Source of the DNA: Linum tenue
Lineage: Eukaryota; Streptophyta; Magnoliopsida; Malpighiales; Linaceae
NCBI GenBank assembly: GCA_946122785.1
Contig: CAMGYJ010000009.1
Coordinates: 23,347,633 to 23,411,632, forward strand
Length of the DNA: 64,000 nt
Direction of reading: 5' to 3'
The notes beneath the pieces were generated by a model. It saw only the letters and a program-made list of their open reading frames with translations, made no database searches and was not told where the DNA came from. Positions 45,491-55,897 of the stretch are shown here, piece by piece (position 1 is the stretch's first letter; each line of letters starts with the position of its first letter). The position numbers were made by a program, and so were the translations under genes.

Positions 45491-47215
45491 CACTCCTACC
45501 AACAAACATACTGAAATCAGTAGGGGAGTGCATTGTTGGCTACTTCCCTCTACTCCTTCAACTTTATGAGGATATGCAGCTGCTTCTTTAGCTAGTAAGC
45601 ATTCCAAAAATATTTGACTTCAAACTCAACAGGGGAGTAAGCTTCTTCCCTTTGCAGCATTATCACAGGCTGCTGCCTTTTTTTTCGGTTGCTGGAACAG
45701 GAACATCTTCTTCTTTAAAACACTTCTTCTCTTCTTATTGCTATTTTTTTTTTGAATGTGTTGCCTCTGAACTTGCAGCTTCTCTTTCTTCTTTATTCTT
45801 GATTTTCTCTGAACTCAAAACAAGAAAATTGAAACTCCTGTAGTGCAGGAGCTAGCAACTGGCTTCTCCTTCCCACACAATCATGAAACTCGGCAAACAA
45901 ACATTCAACCTTTTGATGGAATTAATCTTGACAACCTGGTCATTCTTCTCTGTTTGAATGTCTTCTTTTCAATCAAAGCTTTCATTCCACACTCAGTAAT
46001 GGAAGATTTCACACAAGCAAATCTCTAACTAGTGCTGGACCAACAACTCCATTCTCGACAGCTTTCTTCTTCCCATTCACTACGGTAATTTCAGCATCAT
46101 GGTCAGAGATATTTACCTTCCTCAGCTGGATTTTCTCCAGTGGGTATGAAATGCCTTCTTCCAACGATTACCTTGTGCTCTGCCATCATCCTCTACCTCA
46201 AACTCTCGGAATTCAAGATCAACCCTTTTAGCATCTTCGGCAGGCCATTTGTGACAATGACCATTGTTCTGTAAATTGGATTTTCCTCTGGGAAACCAGA
46301 GTTGGCCCTGTTTGTACCGTTGGTAAGACCCACATCCACAAGCTGGTTTTTTGAATTTCTCCGGTTTGTGGAGGGATTGGATCTCTTCGTTTGTTTCCTG
46401 GAGACCGGGGAAGATGTCATTGTCTCTCCTACTGTCGAAGAGGATGGGTTTGATCTATGCTTTGGCGGTGACAGGTTTCCTCGCAGGTGGCGGAGATGTT
46501 CGATGGAGCTGCTCATTTGTGACCCAAGCTTGTTGATGACGATTTCATATCTAGCGGCTAAAGCTCGCTGCGAGAGAGCTTACGTGGCCGCCGGGAGAAG
46601 GTATGACTGGGCTGAGTACGAGCGCCAGGACTTGTGCTACTAGATCTGCCGATTGCTCAAAGGCGACAAGAGATACGACTGCGACTCAGAAGCAACCGTA
46701 GAAAACTAGATCTGTATTCTTGGGTTGAAAAGGGAAAGAAAAGGCGATGATTTTGCGGCGGAAGGTATTTGGGATGAATGGGTTTCGAACTGGAAGATGT
46801 GAAATGGGGATTGGGGGGATTTTTGGGGAAGATGAGGTTGGTTGCGATTATTTTGTTCTGAGGATTGAGGAATTGGGAGGAAGTTTGGGCAATTTGGCCG
46901 AGGAGGGATGGTGGGTAAGCACCGATGGTGAAAATACACAAAAGTGGCGAAGAGATGGTGAACAACACAACTAGTGCTGGGATTTGGGGAAGAAATGCAA
47001 TGATGAAGTTTTTTTTTAGGGTTTATGATTTGAAAATTTCAGATCTGGACATAGTCTTTATTTTTGTGGGTAGAAGGTTTTAGAGTTCTCTAGGATCTAG
47101 AGGCTCTGATATCATAATAACAAAGTTGAGTTATGAAAAATGAAACCCTAGAACCTTTGGGTGTTTCTCATTTATAATTGGGTTTAAATACTCTAGCTTG
47201 GCACTATAAGACAAA

Positions 47216-47876
47216 TCGTACCAGCTTGCTTTTGGAGAACAATAAACTTAAAACAAACATTACAACTCATACTAAAGTCTAAACATTGACAGTAAACTAA
47301 ACTTGATGATGATGATAACTTCCTCTAAGCCTTGTCGATCCACTTTGATATTCATGGTCGCCGGTTTGAGTCTTGACGATGTTTTAATATCTCCTAATAG
47401 AAGACCAGATCGCCGCCGTAGCTTCCTACCACCTCCATCCACGCCGCCATTGCAGTCCTCCACCCGCGTCACTGCTTTCGCCGCCGTATCACCAGACCGC
47501 CGCCGCACTTTTCCCATCGTTGATCTACCACAGACACCGCCTCTAAAACCACCGTCGTGCCTCAAACATCGTCGATCTCCACCGCCGCTCATTGCAAGCC
47601 TATCGCCTCCACCATCGTCGACAACCACAGTGTCGGCGGTCCATCTCCAATCTCGTGGATCGACACTACCACCACTACTCGTTGGTCGTTGCTGAAGAAA
47701 GAAAAGGGGGCAAATCTAGATTTGGGCTCTGGAGTGCTCTCTCTGCGTCGGACTAGAGGTGGGGATTTTTCATCAATTTCTTCTAATTTTTAAAAACTAC
47801 TACACTAGCCACGTAACCTAGTTAAATTGAAGAAATACCGTAGGAAAGTTATTGTTTTGGTTCCTCAGTTTTCTAA
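47216..47876. other. No gene recognised; GC-rich triplet-biased stretch
   Basis: 47330-47700 has CCG/CCT/CGC-rich triplets open on both strands (47303-47695 plus, 47272-47628 minus), with proline/serine or glycine-rich translations. This is compositional and I find no domain. Confidence 0.45.
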
Positions 47877-48293
47877 GGGGTGGTTTGGTTTTGGTGATTA
47901 TTTGGTTGGGATAGTTACAATGCATGCATTGTCCATAATACTTTTTTTTTGAATTTTCTGCACAAATTATACATGCATTGTTTGCTTTATGTGATGGAAA
48001 CTATCACTCAAAATGAGTGATAGTAATATCTCAAGATTTTGGTGAGATTGTTGGAGTTTTTTTCCAACTATGTCCGTACCTTTTGATGTGTATTGCTTTA
48101 TTATATTAAAAACAAAGGATAAAAGTGACATTTCACTAGTAAGCAATATGTCTTATTTAAATACTAGAATAACTATCACAGAAACCAAAAGATGTAAACT
48201 ACAATATATCAATTTTCTTATATGCATGTATATTATTATACATGCATTGATAACAATGCATCTATTTAACTATCACCAAAACCAAACGACCTC
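47877..48293. mobile_element. Tourist-like (PIF/Harbinger) MITE, 417 bp
   Basis: The terminal inverted repeats are GGGGTGGTTTGGTTTTGGTGAT and the complement of GAGGTCGTTTGGTTTTGGTGAT. The element is flanked by the 3-bp duplication TAA (47874-47876 and 48294-48296), the signature of Harbinger-group insertions. The interior is AT-rich with ATGCATGCATTG palindromes and no coding capacity. Confidence 0.8.
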
Positions 48294-48299
48294 TAAATC

Positions 48300-48590
48300 T
48301 CAAGTTTTTTGTGAGATTGTTGAGATTGTTTGTTTGAGATTGTTGAAGTTTTTTCATCTTCCAACTATGTCCCTATCTTTTGATATGTTTTGATTTTTTA
48401 TATTAAAAACAAAGGATTAAAGTGACATTTCACTAAAAAAGGATTATATCTTATCTAAATACTACAATAACTATCATAGAAACCAAACAATGTAAACTAC
48501 AATACATCAATTTTCTTACATACTGATATATGTATATTATTATGCATGCCTTGGTAATAATGCATCAATTTAACTATCACTAAAACCAAA
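48300..48590. mobile_element. Second, left-truncated copy of the same MITE
   Basis: From TGTGAGATTGTTGA to ACTATCACTAAAACCAAAG the sequence repeats 48030-48285 at about 85% identity in the same orientation. The left terminus is missing. Confidence 0.75.
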
Positions 48591-48839
48591 GTGAACGAAA
48601 TAACCATCCTTTAATAAGAATTTTGAAAAATAAAATAATTGTTGCCTTTTCTTTAAGATGAGCGATTATTGATTAACCACCCAACCTAGAAGCTTATCTT
48701 ACTAGCTAATTGCTACTACTTCCTTAATCGCATTTCACAATTCAAGTAATTCAATCACCACATAATTATTTAAATCTTAAATTAGGAATGGATGTGTTCC
48801 TTAAATTATTTAACCGATGATATCTCAATTGAATTCGTT

Positions 48840-49735
48840 AAATTTAACACCAATCGAACTACGCGGACTTTGATCTTGAGATGTCGAGTACGTAGGCGAC
48901 CAGAAGGTTCAAGTCCATAAAACTCTTTAAAATATTAATTTATGAAATGTTACGTTATATCATTACCGATGGGTACATGATCAATTTATCACCTAACCTA
49001 TTTTAAATAAATTACGATCGATGGATCGTGTTCAAATTAAACAGCTATTATGTATCGATGGGTATGTGATCAACACCCATTTAATATATCTCAAACGAAT
49101 TACGATCAATGGATCGTGTTCAAACCCATAAACTATTACGTACTGATGGGTACGTGATCAATAATCATTTAACCTATCTCAAACAAATTACGATCGATGG
49201 ATCGTCACAGATTAAGCAACTATTATGTACCGATGGGAACGTACGAAAATGTTTTAAAACAAGTAAACGCTAGGCGAACTACGAGGGCTTTGATACCGAG
49301 ATGTCGTGTACGTAGGCGGCCTACGGGTCCAAGTACACTAATTAATAAAACCCTTTTTCCCCTAAAAATTACAAAATTATTATTTTATTATTTCAACGTA
49401 ATTACATGTTGATGACCATGTACTATATTTCAAAATCGATATCACATATTCGAAGTAAAGCCAAATAATTTCAAACAAACAAATACCGAATAAAAAGACA
49501 AATCAAACTTATAGTACCGACTTAGGGAGATGTAAGGATGCTAATACCTTCCTTACTCGTAACCGACCCCTGAACCCATAAATCTATTTCGCAAAGTGAG
49601 CCGAGCCTAAATCATAACAGATTTAAACATGGCTTTCCGATTGTCCAATCCACTTCGAGAGATTGGTGGCGACTCCCCTTTTTCGCGTCGTGTCGCGGAT
49701 GGACCGTTTGCGACACTCGACACGTGGTTGGTTGG
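48840..49735. repeat. Tat/Ogre-like LTR debris with about 90-bp tandem repeats
   Basis: Three to four units of about 90 bp (48985-49270) share ATTACGATCGATGGATCGT and TATTATGTA(T/C)(C/T)GATGGGTA(T/C)GTGATCAA. A flanking pair (48857 and 49275) shares GAACTACG..G.CTTTGAT...GAGATGTCG.GTACGTAGGCG. Downstream, AGATTGGTGGCGACTCC at about 49660 matches the LTR-end/primer-site region of plant Tat and Ogre elements. No internal domains are present. Confidence 0.5.
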
Positions 49736-51188
49736 TATTCACTTATTTACAACTAATATGTGCTTAACATATTAATGAAACAAAGTAATGAAAATGACAT
49801 TAATCAAAAGTATAATAGCTCAATACACCTGACACTGTACATTCAAAAACCTTTTTGTTGTTCATACACACTCAAATTTCCTGTTCAGTCTCCTCCTTTG
49901 GTAGTTGGGCTGAGGTGGGCCCTTCGTGTCACCCTTGGCTTCTCATATACTCATTTGCCGCTCTTTTATGTTTTTTTTCTTTTGCTTCTTTGTGGATCTA
50001 GAGAAAGCTGGGCGAAAAATCGCGTTGATCACAAGTAGCTTGACTAGCTTCAGCTAGACCAAAGCATTTTTGGGGTTAGAGATAGCTCTCCATGACTGAA
50101 TTTTTACTGTTCAAAAGTGACAGGAGAGAAACCTTGCAAGCTATGAGTTTTGACGGTTGGAGCTCTTGCTTTGGTTGATGCGCTGGTAGAGAGGGTCAGT
50201 GGGTGGAGATGTCAGGGAGGAAAAGAAGTATCGATGGGAAATTTTGGGGATGTTGATTGGGTTGGCTGCTAAGATGGGCCCGCCTGAGGGAGCTTGGGGT
50301 GACACCACGTTGATCATCAAGAAACGTTGTTTGGTGTGGAGAATTTTAGAAGCACCACGTCTCCCTCGGATTTTTGTCCACTCATTTTACCTAACCGACA
50401 CAATTTTCTATCTTCTCCCTCATAATTACTTTGTGACTGGAGCAGGATAGAAGCTCAGAAGCCCTCTTGAAAATAGGAAATCTATCTTCCTCTTCTTAGT
50501 TCTAACACATCTCTCTCAACACAAACAAACTTCTCTTCCTCTCTCAACACATCTCACAGAAGCTTTTCCATCTTTTCTCTAAAATCGCCGCTCCCAGTGG
50601 TCACCGAAGGGCTGCCGAACAGTCCCGTCGACTTTGATTTTCGCAAGTCTCTACAAATCCCATGTACTTTTTTGTTTTTGTTTTCTTAGGGTTCTCATGT
50701 AAAATATAATAAGGGGTTCATTATGGGTTTCTGAAAGGGTGTCTTTGATTTCTTTTTGCAGGTTTGTTCATCGTATTTGGCCTCCCGTGGAACAGAAGGG
50801 CCCCAGCTCTGCATCTGAGTTCATGTATCCTTCATTTTTTATGTTGGCTTTTTAAAGTTATTCTTTGGATGCTTTGGATTTCACTACATTTTGGTACTTC
50901 TTAGCGGCAGAGGTTTCTTTCTTTTGGTTCAGTGGATCGGATTTCTCTGTTTTCTCCCCTGCCGCTCTTCTCCAACTATCTTTTTAAGATTTGCTGCTAG
51001 GGTGGACTAAACGAAGGTTCGCATCTTCATTGCCATGCTCAGTCAAGGTTGTGACCTGAGATTCCATCTCTTTTTCCCCCTCTCTGCCCTTTTTTTATCT
51101 ACCCAGTTTTCTATTACTTTATCTGACTTTTGTTTGCTGCTTTTGAAGGAGAAATTAATATATATATATTTTTAATGAAAAGAGGCGA
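49736..51188. other. No gene recognised
   Basis: Mixed-composition sequence with a CT-rich stretch at 50500-50580 like a plant 5' leader and donor/acceptor-like sites, but no supported frame. It is probably the left flank of the LINE insertion and may hold noncoding exons of an unknown gene. Confidence 0.4.
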
Positions 51189-53185
51189 TTTTTTTCATCA
51201 AATACGATCTACAAACATATGTTGTACATAGACTCGGACTTCTACAAAAACCAATTTGTCCGAGAGTCAAACAACAAACTCAAACAGACTATACAAGCTA
51301 ACAGATTCAAACCAGACTATACACATCTCCATGCTACATATATGGTTTCACTACCACTGTTGCTGCAAACTCACAATTTCGACATTCCAGATCACCCAAG
51401 ACCTTCAGCATTTTCGAAATCAATTCATCACAAGTGAGGTACTACTTGCCATATAACCGACGACACCTCTCCCTCCAAACTTCACTAATCAACAAACAAC
51501 ACATCAGTCGTCCAACCCTACACTTTCCAAACCTCTCAGTAGCAGTCCTCCAACTCTCCTGCCAGCCATTAGATGGAAGATACCCCCAGTTCGCAGGGGA
51601 AAATTTCAAGCAATTCTGAGTATAGCTGCACTCAGAGAAAATATGATCTCGACTTTCTGGTAAGATCATGCATAGAGGGCAGGTCTCATCTACATCAGGC
51701 TTCCACTTTTTGATTTTCTCAAGAGTATTTATTCTGTCAATCATGACAAGCCAAACTAACAAAGAATTTCTAGGGATCTGAAACTTACCCCAGATTAACT
51801 GATGGCCAGGCAGCAGTTCTCCCCTTGGTCTAATATGCTCCCAAATCTGCTTGATACTATACTTTTCCATTTTCACACCCTTCCACAGAACTCATTGATC
51901 TGAGTACTAGAACTGATATGCAACCATAGTGCGAGCTTGCCCAATTCTATTCCAAGCCCATGAACCTGAAATCTGATTATCCCAAATTGACAAATTCCTC
52001 AACCGATATTCCTTTAACCACGCAATCCACATAGTATCCATATCAGACAACATCGCACATATATGCCTAATTATACATGCATTATTCCATGATTTCAAAT
52101 CCTTAAACCCTAACCCACCTTCCTTTTTTTTGGCAAAGCTCCCTTCTGTCAGGACACTTTAGCTTTTTTGTTCGGATCAGCTGAATCCCAAAGAAAATCA
52201 GAGCATCGTTTCTCATTCTCTTGTATACCTGCTGGGTAACTGAAAAATCCCCATCCAAAACTGAACTATGATGGCAAGAACTGAGTTAATGAGCTGCAGC
52301 CTCCCTGCATAAGTAAGCAGTTTTGGCTTCCACCCCTTTATTCTCTTTGTTATTTTGTCTACCAAACTTTTACAATCTGTTGTCCCTAACTTTCCTTCAA
52401 TAAGGGGAACACCTAGGTACCGGACTGGAAGTGAACCCTCCGGGAAACCAGAAATAATGATAAGCTCTCTACGAGTCTCAACACTCACTCCAACACAAAA
52501 CAATTCACTCTTCGCTGGGCTACAACACAAGCCAGAAACATTTGCAAACTATTCTAGGATTTTTGCCACAGTCTTAACCCCCCCCCCTCCTTAGTCCCTT
52601 TTGTAAAGATCAACAAGTCATCCGGAAAACATAGGGGTAAGCCCCACTCTATGACATCGCGGATGATACGGAAGCACCCTTAACATTGCAGCCCTATTCA
52701 ACATACACGACAAGATTTCCATAGTAATTGCAAAGAGATAGGGGGATTATGGACCCCCTGTCTTAAACCTTTATTAGCCTGAAAGTTGCCAGTTAACCAC
52801 CCTACCCCCATTTACACAAACTCTAAACGATGCACTTTCCAAGCAAACTCTAATCCAATTAACTAATAGATCAGGAAGCCCCATAGCAGTCATCACAGTA
52901 TAAAGAAATCTCCAGTGAACACTATCAAATGCTTTCATTATATCGATCTTTAAGGCACAGTGTGGACTGTGGAGAAACTCTTTTCCTATGATACTTACTA
53001 ACCATTTTGAAGTGCCAGGATAATATTATCATTGATTTGTCTTCCTTTGATGAAAGCAGACTGATTGCTGCTAATCAAGTATTGCAGAACTTCCCTAAGT
53101 CTTGTAGCTAATATTTTTGTGATGCATTTGTAAATGGCATCATGGAGTTATGTTATAGGGAGGAACTCTTTTGATGGCTATTATC
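51189..53185 (-). pseudogene. L1-type LINE, 5'-truncated and broken
   Basis: Minus-strand reading from about 53185: KEFLPIT...DAIYKCITKILATRLREV, SSNQSAFIKGRQINDNIIL (53150-53000), then RT C-terminal motifs LPVRYLGVPLIEGKL, KRIKGWKPKLLTYAGRLQLI (52530-52213). After these come WIAWLKEYRLRNLSIW (52098-51907) and a zinc-binding zf-RVT domain with FQIPRNSLLVWLVMIDRINT and CPLCMILPESRDHIFSEC (51876-51442). The endonuclease half is absent, as usual for 5'-truncated insertions. Stops and frameshifts are frequent, including a TAA within the first motif. A T7 run at 51189-51195 may be the remnant of the poly(A) tail. Confidence 0.82.
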
Positions 53186-53904
53186 TCTCTACTCTGCGAT
53201 GATAAGTTTTACCTTCTTTTTCTATCACCGATCTGCTTCCTTTCTCTCTTTCCTTTTCTCTCCAGACCAGAAAGACGGTTCGCTGATTTGTCCTGTTTTC
53301 TTCCACCTGCCACTGAGAGAAATTAGAACTCCAGGTTGCTCAATAGATTTGAAAGGTACATAGAGGTTCCGGTGAAGAAGTCGATCCACGGATTGGCATT
53401 TTTCGTCTTAGGCAAATGGTATTAAGGAGCTGAATTACTGGCCAAAGATTCGACCTTCCCTTCATTATGACTCGTTCTTTCCACTATTTTTTCGATCTCT
53501 CGCATGCGTGTATCTTCTCTTTTACAATGGTCTTTTAAATGGTTGTAAGGTCCAATTTACATTGTAGTTCCATTAGAAGTTTGAAGATGTCTTTTTGCTT
53601 GAGAGAACTTTCTTCTGTAATAATTGTAGATCAGTTGAATCCACTTAAATACCCTGCAGTTTTCCCTTAGTTAGTTTGGCAAGTTCCTGGTGAGGAAACC
53701 TTAAAATTTAATGGTTCAGTCCCTTTGGATACCCTGTAATTAGATATGGTTTAAAATGTCATTTCACATGGTTTTCCAATATTTACTGCAATGTCATGCT
53801 TCTTTCGGATTTTGGTGTGCCCAGCCCACACAAATTTTAATAGGTCCAATGTTGTGATATAACAAAAATTTACGTTGATGCATTTGAATTAGGATATTTA
53901 TATA
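53186..53904. other. No gene recognised
   Basis: AT-rich sequence between the LINE and the MULE end. Leader-like composition at 53250-53400 but no supported frame. Confidence 0.4.
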
Positions 53905-54628
53905 GGGTTAATTGCAAGGTTGGTCACTGAGAATACTGAAAAATTTCATGTTTAGTCATTAAAAATATTTAATTCCATTCATGGTCACTAAAATTACTAA
54001 GACATTTCAAGTTCGGTCACCCTCCGTCTAACTCCGTTAACTTTGGCTGATGTGGCAGTCAACTATCAAAGTTGACCGTTAAATGTGTGACGTGGCCATT
54101 AAAAAATAATATAAAATTAAAAAATAAATATTTTAAAATTTTCACATAATTAACATATTAATTCAATAATAAAAATAACTTATTTTCTTTTCTTCTAATC
54201 CTCATATACCCGACAAAAAAAAAAAAAACTCACCTCAGCTTCCCCGCCGACCTCCCACTCAACGTCGCCGCCACTAAATCTCTCCGCCTTCAATGCCCGT
54301 CTCCTCCAAACTTCCTCTCTGGTCTTCTCCCTATCCTTGTCCCACTCTTACTAGTTTCCTTCCTCTCCCTCTCCTCATTATCTAGCTTTGCCTCCTCTCT
54401 AGCTCTCTCAACTTCTCCGCCTCCAATTCCTTCCCCTTCTTCTCTCGCATACAAACTCAAAGACTTCTCAATTCCCCAAATTCCCTCTTGAGCTAGCTAA
54501 TCATTTTTTTAGCCACTAATTTTTTATTATTATTAGCAACGAAATACAAAAGAGAAATGGAGATGATCAAAGCGCTGCTGAAAGGCTGTCTCTCCTCAAT
54601 CCTCTGTTTTACTTCCCCACAAGACGCC
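53905..54628 (+). mobile_element. One end of a Pack-MULE-like element, interrupted by the Tat retrotransposon
   Basis: GGGTTAATTGCAAGGTTGGTC at 53905 and the following 200 bp match the terminal repeats of the MULEs at 17186 and 22172, including AACTCCGTTAACTTTGGCTGATGTGGCAG and TGTGTGACGTGGC. The next 400 bp are CT-rich and coding-like, with a plausible start reading MEMIKALLKGCLSSILCF at about 54557. No complementary end occurs before 64000, so it lies beyond the window or was lost when the gypsy element inserted at 54629. Confidence 0.65.
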
Positions 54629-55261
54629 TGTCGTTCGTCAAAACCTCAAAGGTATCTGTTGAAGCCACAATACTTCTTCTCGCCCAATGCGCTTCCTCTC
54701 TACACCCCAGGCGCCCAAACCCTGCAAGACTAACGCTTAGAGGGCTGAAACCGCCCGTTAGCACTCTGACGATCAAGTCAGTAGGGATTCTAGAGAGATA
54801 AGTGAAGAGAGAAGTTTTAGTGTGAGAAAGACCGACCTGCTTAAATGCCACCTACCAGGAGCTATTTATACTACTGGAGCTTCCGACCAGGCTCCGACCA
54901 ACCCTTGCTACACAACCTTTTGTCAGCCCAGCATTAAATGCCCAGCCAGGTCCAACGCCTACGCGCCTACACGTGGCGCGCTGTCCGTCCTCCACATCGG
55001 GGCGCATAGGGGGACCACCTGCCCCGTGGCGCCTTTCCGACTTCTCCTATCCGTACTTCCTTGTCCGCGAGCCTATTTTGTCGCTACGCGCCCCTCTACC
55101 TTTAGAGCTACCTAGGTCATGCCCTAATAGGCCATAAATGGGCTTCAGGCTCGACAGGCTCTTGACTTTCGTGGGCTTATCCCTATTACCCCAACACCAT
55201 AAATGGGCTTCAGGCCCAACATGCACTTGACTTTTGTGGGCTTGTCCCCATTACCCCAACA
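54629..55261 (-). repeat. 3' LTR of the Tat element, 633 bp
   Basis: On the minus strand it begins TGTTGGGGTAATGGGG at 55261, immediately after the purine tract GGGGGGAAAT (55262-55271), and ends CGAACGACA at 54629. A TATA box, AGTATAAATAG, lies at about 54861-54872 on the minus strand and is the likely U3 promoter. The right end was chosen by the TG...CA rule and is less certain because the other LTR is not visible. Confidence 0.65.
55130..55261. repeat. 66-67 bp tandem duplication at the LTR start
   Basis: CATAAATGGGCTTCAGGC, then TTGACTTT(C/T)GTGGGCTT and CC(C/A)TTACCCCAACA, occur twice in direct order, so the TGTTGGGG terminus is present in two copies. Confidence 0.85.
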
Positions 55262-55897
55262 ATTTCCCCCCAGTTAGGTGCTCATAGGTGAGCGCCTAAC
55301 TATACGCGCAATTTGCCAGAGTGTGGGACAATTCAAAAGCACGCATTACTCGATTGTTCTTCGCCCAGTCGACCAAAGAGACGCCTGGGGCCACCTTGCC
55401 CCCCTCTCCATGCGCTATGATTTTCTGCATTTCATCTTCGCCCATTCGAGCAAAGGGGCGCCTAAAGTCACTTTGCATATAGCCCTTGCGCCTCCCTCCA
55501 TTTTAATGAATCCGACGTGGCTTACGCGCCCGAACCACGTTCCTAGTGCGCCTTCCTGCGACCCATTAATTCCCTTCGGGCGAGATAAAATAACAGGATG
55601 AGGCGCGCGACCGTACCTCTTGCCCCCCGCTCGGCGTGCATTCAAATTTCAAATTTCAAAACTCAAATTCAAAATTCGAATTTTGAACGGAGGGCGAGGA
55701 TCTGTCCGTTTAGCGCGCGCACATCTCGAGGTGACTCTCCATCTCCCCTCTCCTATAATACACAATTTCCTCTCCTCCCTACTTCATTTGCCCGAACTCC
55801 TCTCTCTCTAGCTTCTCTCTCTAACTGCTCTGCTTCTCACTCGCCCGCGCGCCCCAGCTCTCTCTCTCTCTCGTGCGCCTGCCTTTGCCCTGCCGTT

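Larger units (their letters stand above)
44779..47215. repeat. Region bounded by a roughly 100-bp direct repeat
   Basis: AACAAAGTTGAGTT, then CCCTAGAACC, TTGGGTGTTTCTCATT, TTGGGTT and AAATACTC, occurs at 44800-44893 and again at 47117-47208 in the same orientation, about 2.3 kb apart, with roughly 85% identity by eye. Between the copies lie a degenerate GCTAGCTAAC repeat (44985-45660) and unidentified sequence including an open frame at 46302-46643 with no recognised domain. The pair could be LTR remnants, UTR duplicates of a processed gene, or a segmental duplication. Confidence 0.5.

Noticed and set aside
46302..46643. Possible 113-aa protein and an antisense 107-aa frame
   Set aside because: Both open by composition; no motif recognised on either strand. 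Left as unidentified sequence.
47272..47695. Proline-rich/glycine-rich frames on both strands
   Set aside because: Triplet-biased GC-rich stretch is open in several frames at once; no evidence for a gene.
54609..54851. 80-codon minus-strand frame in the Tat LTR
   Set aside because: Lies within the LTR downstream of its TATA box and has no known domain; probably chance.
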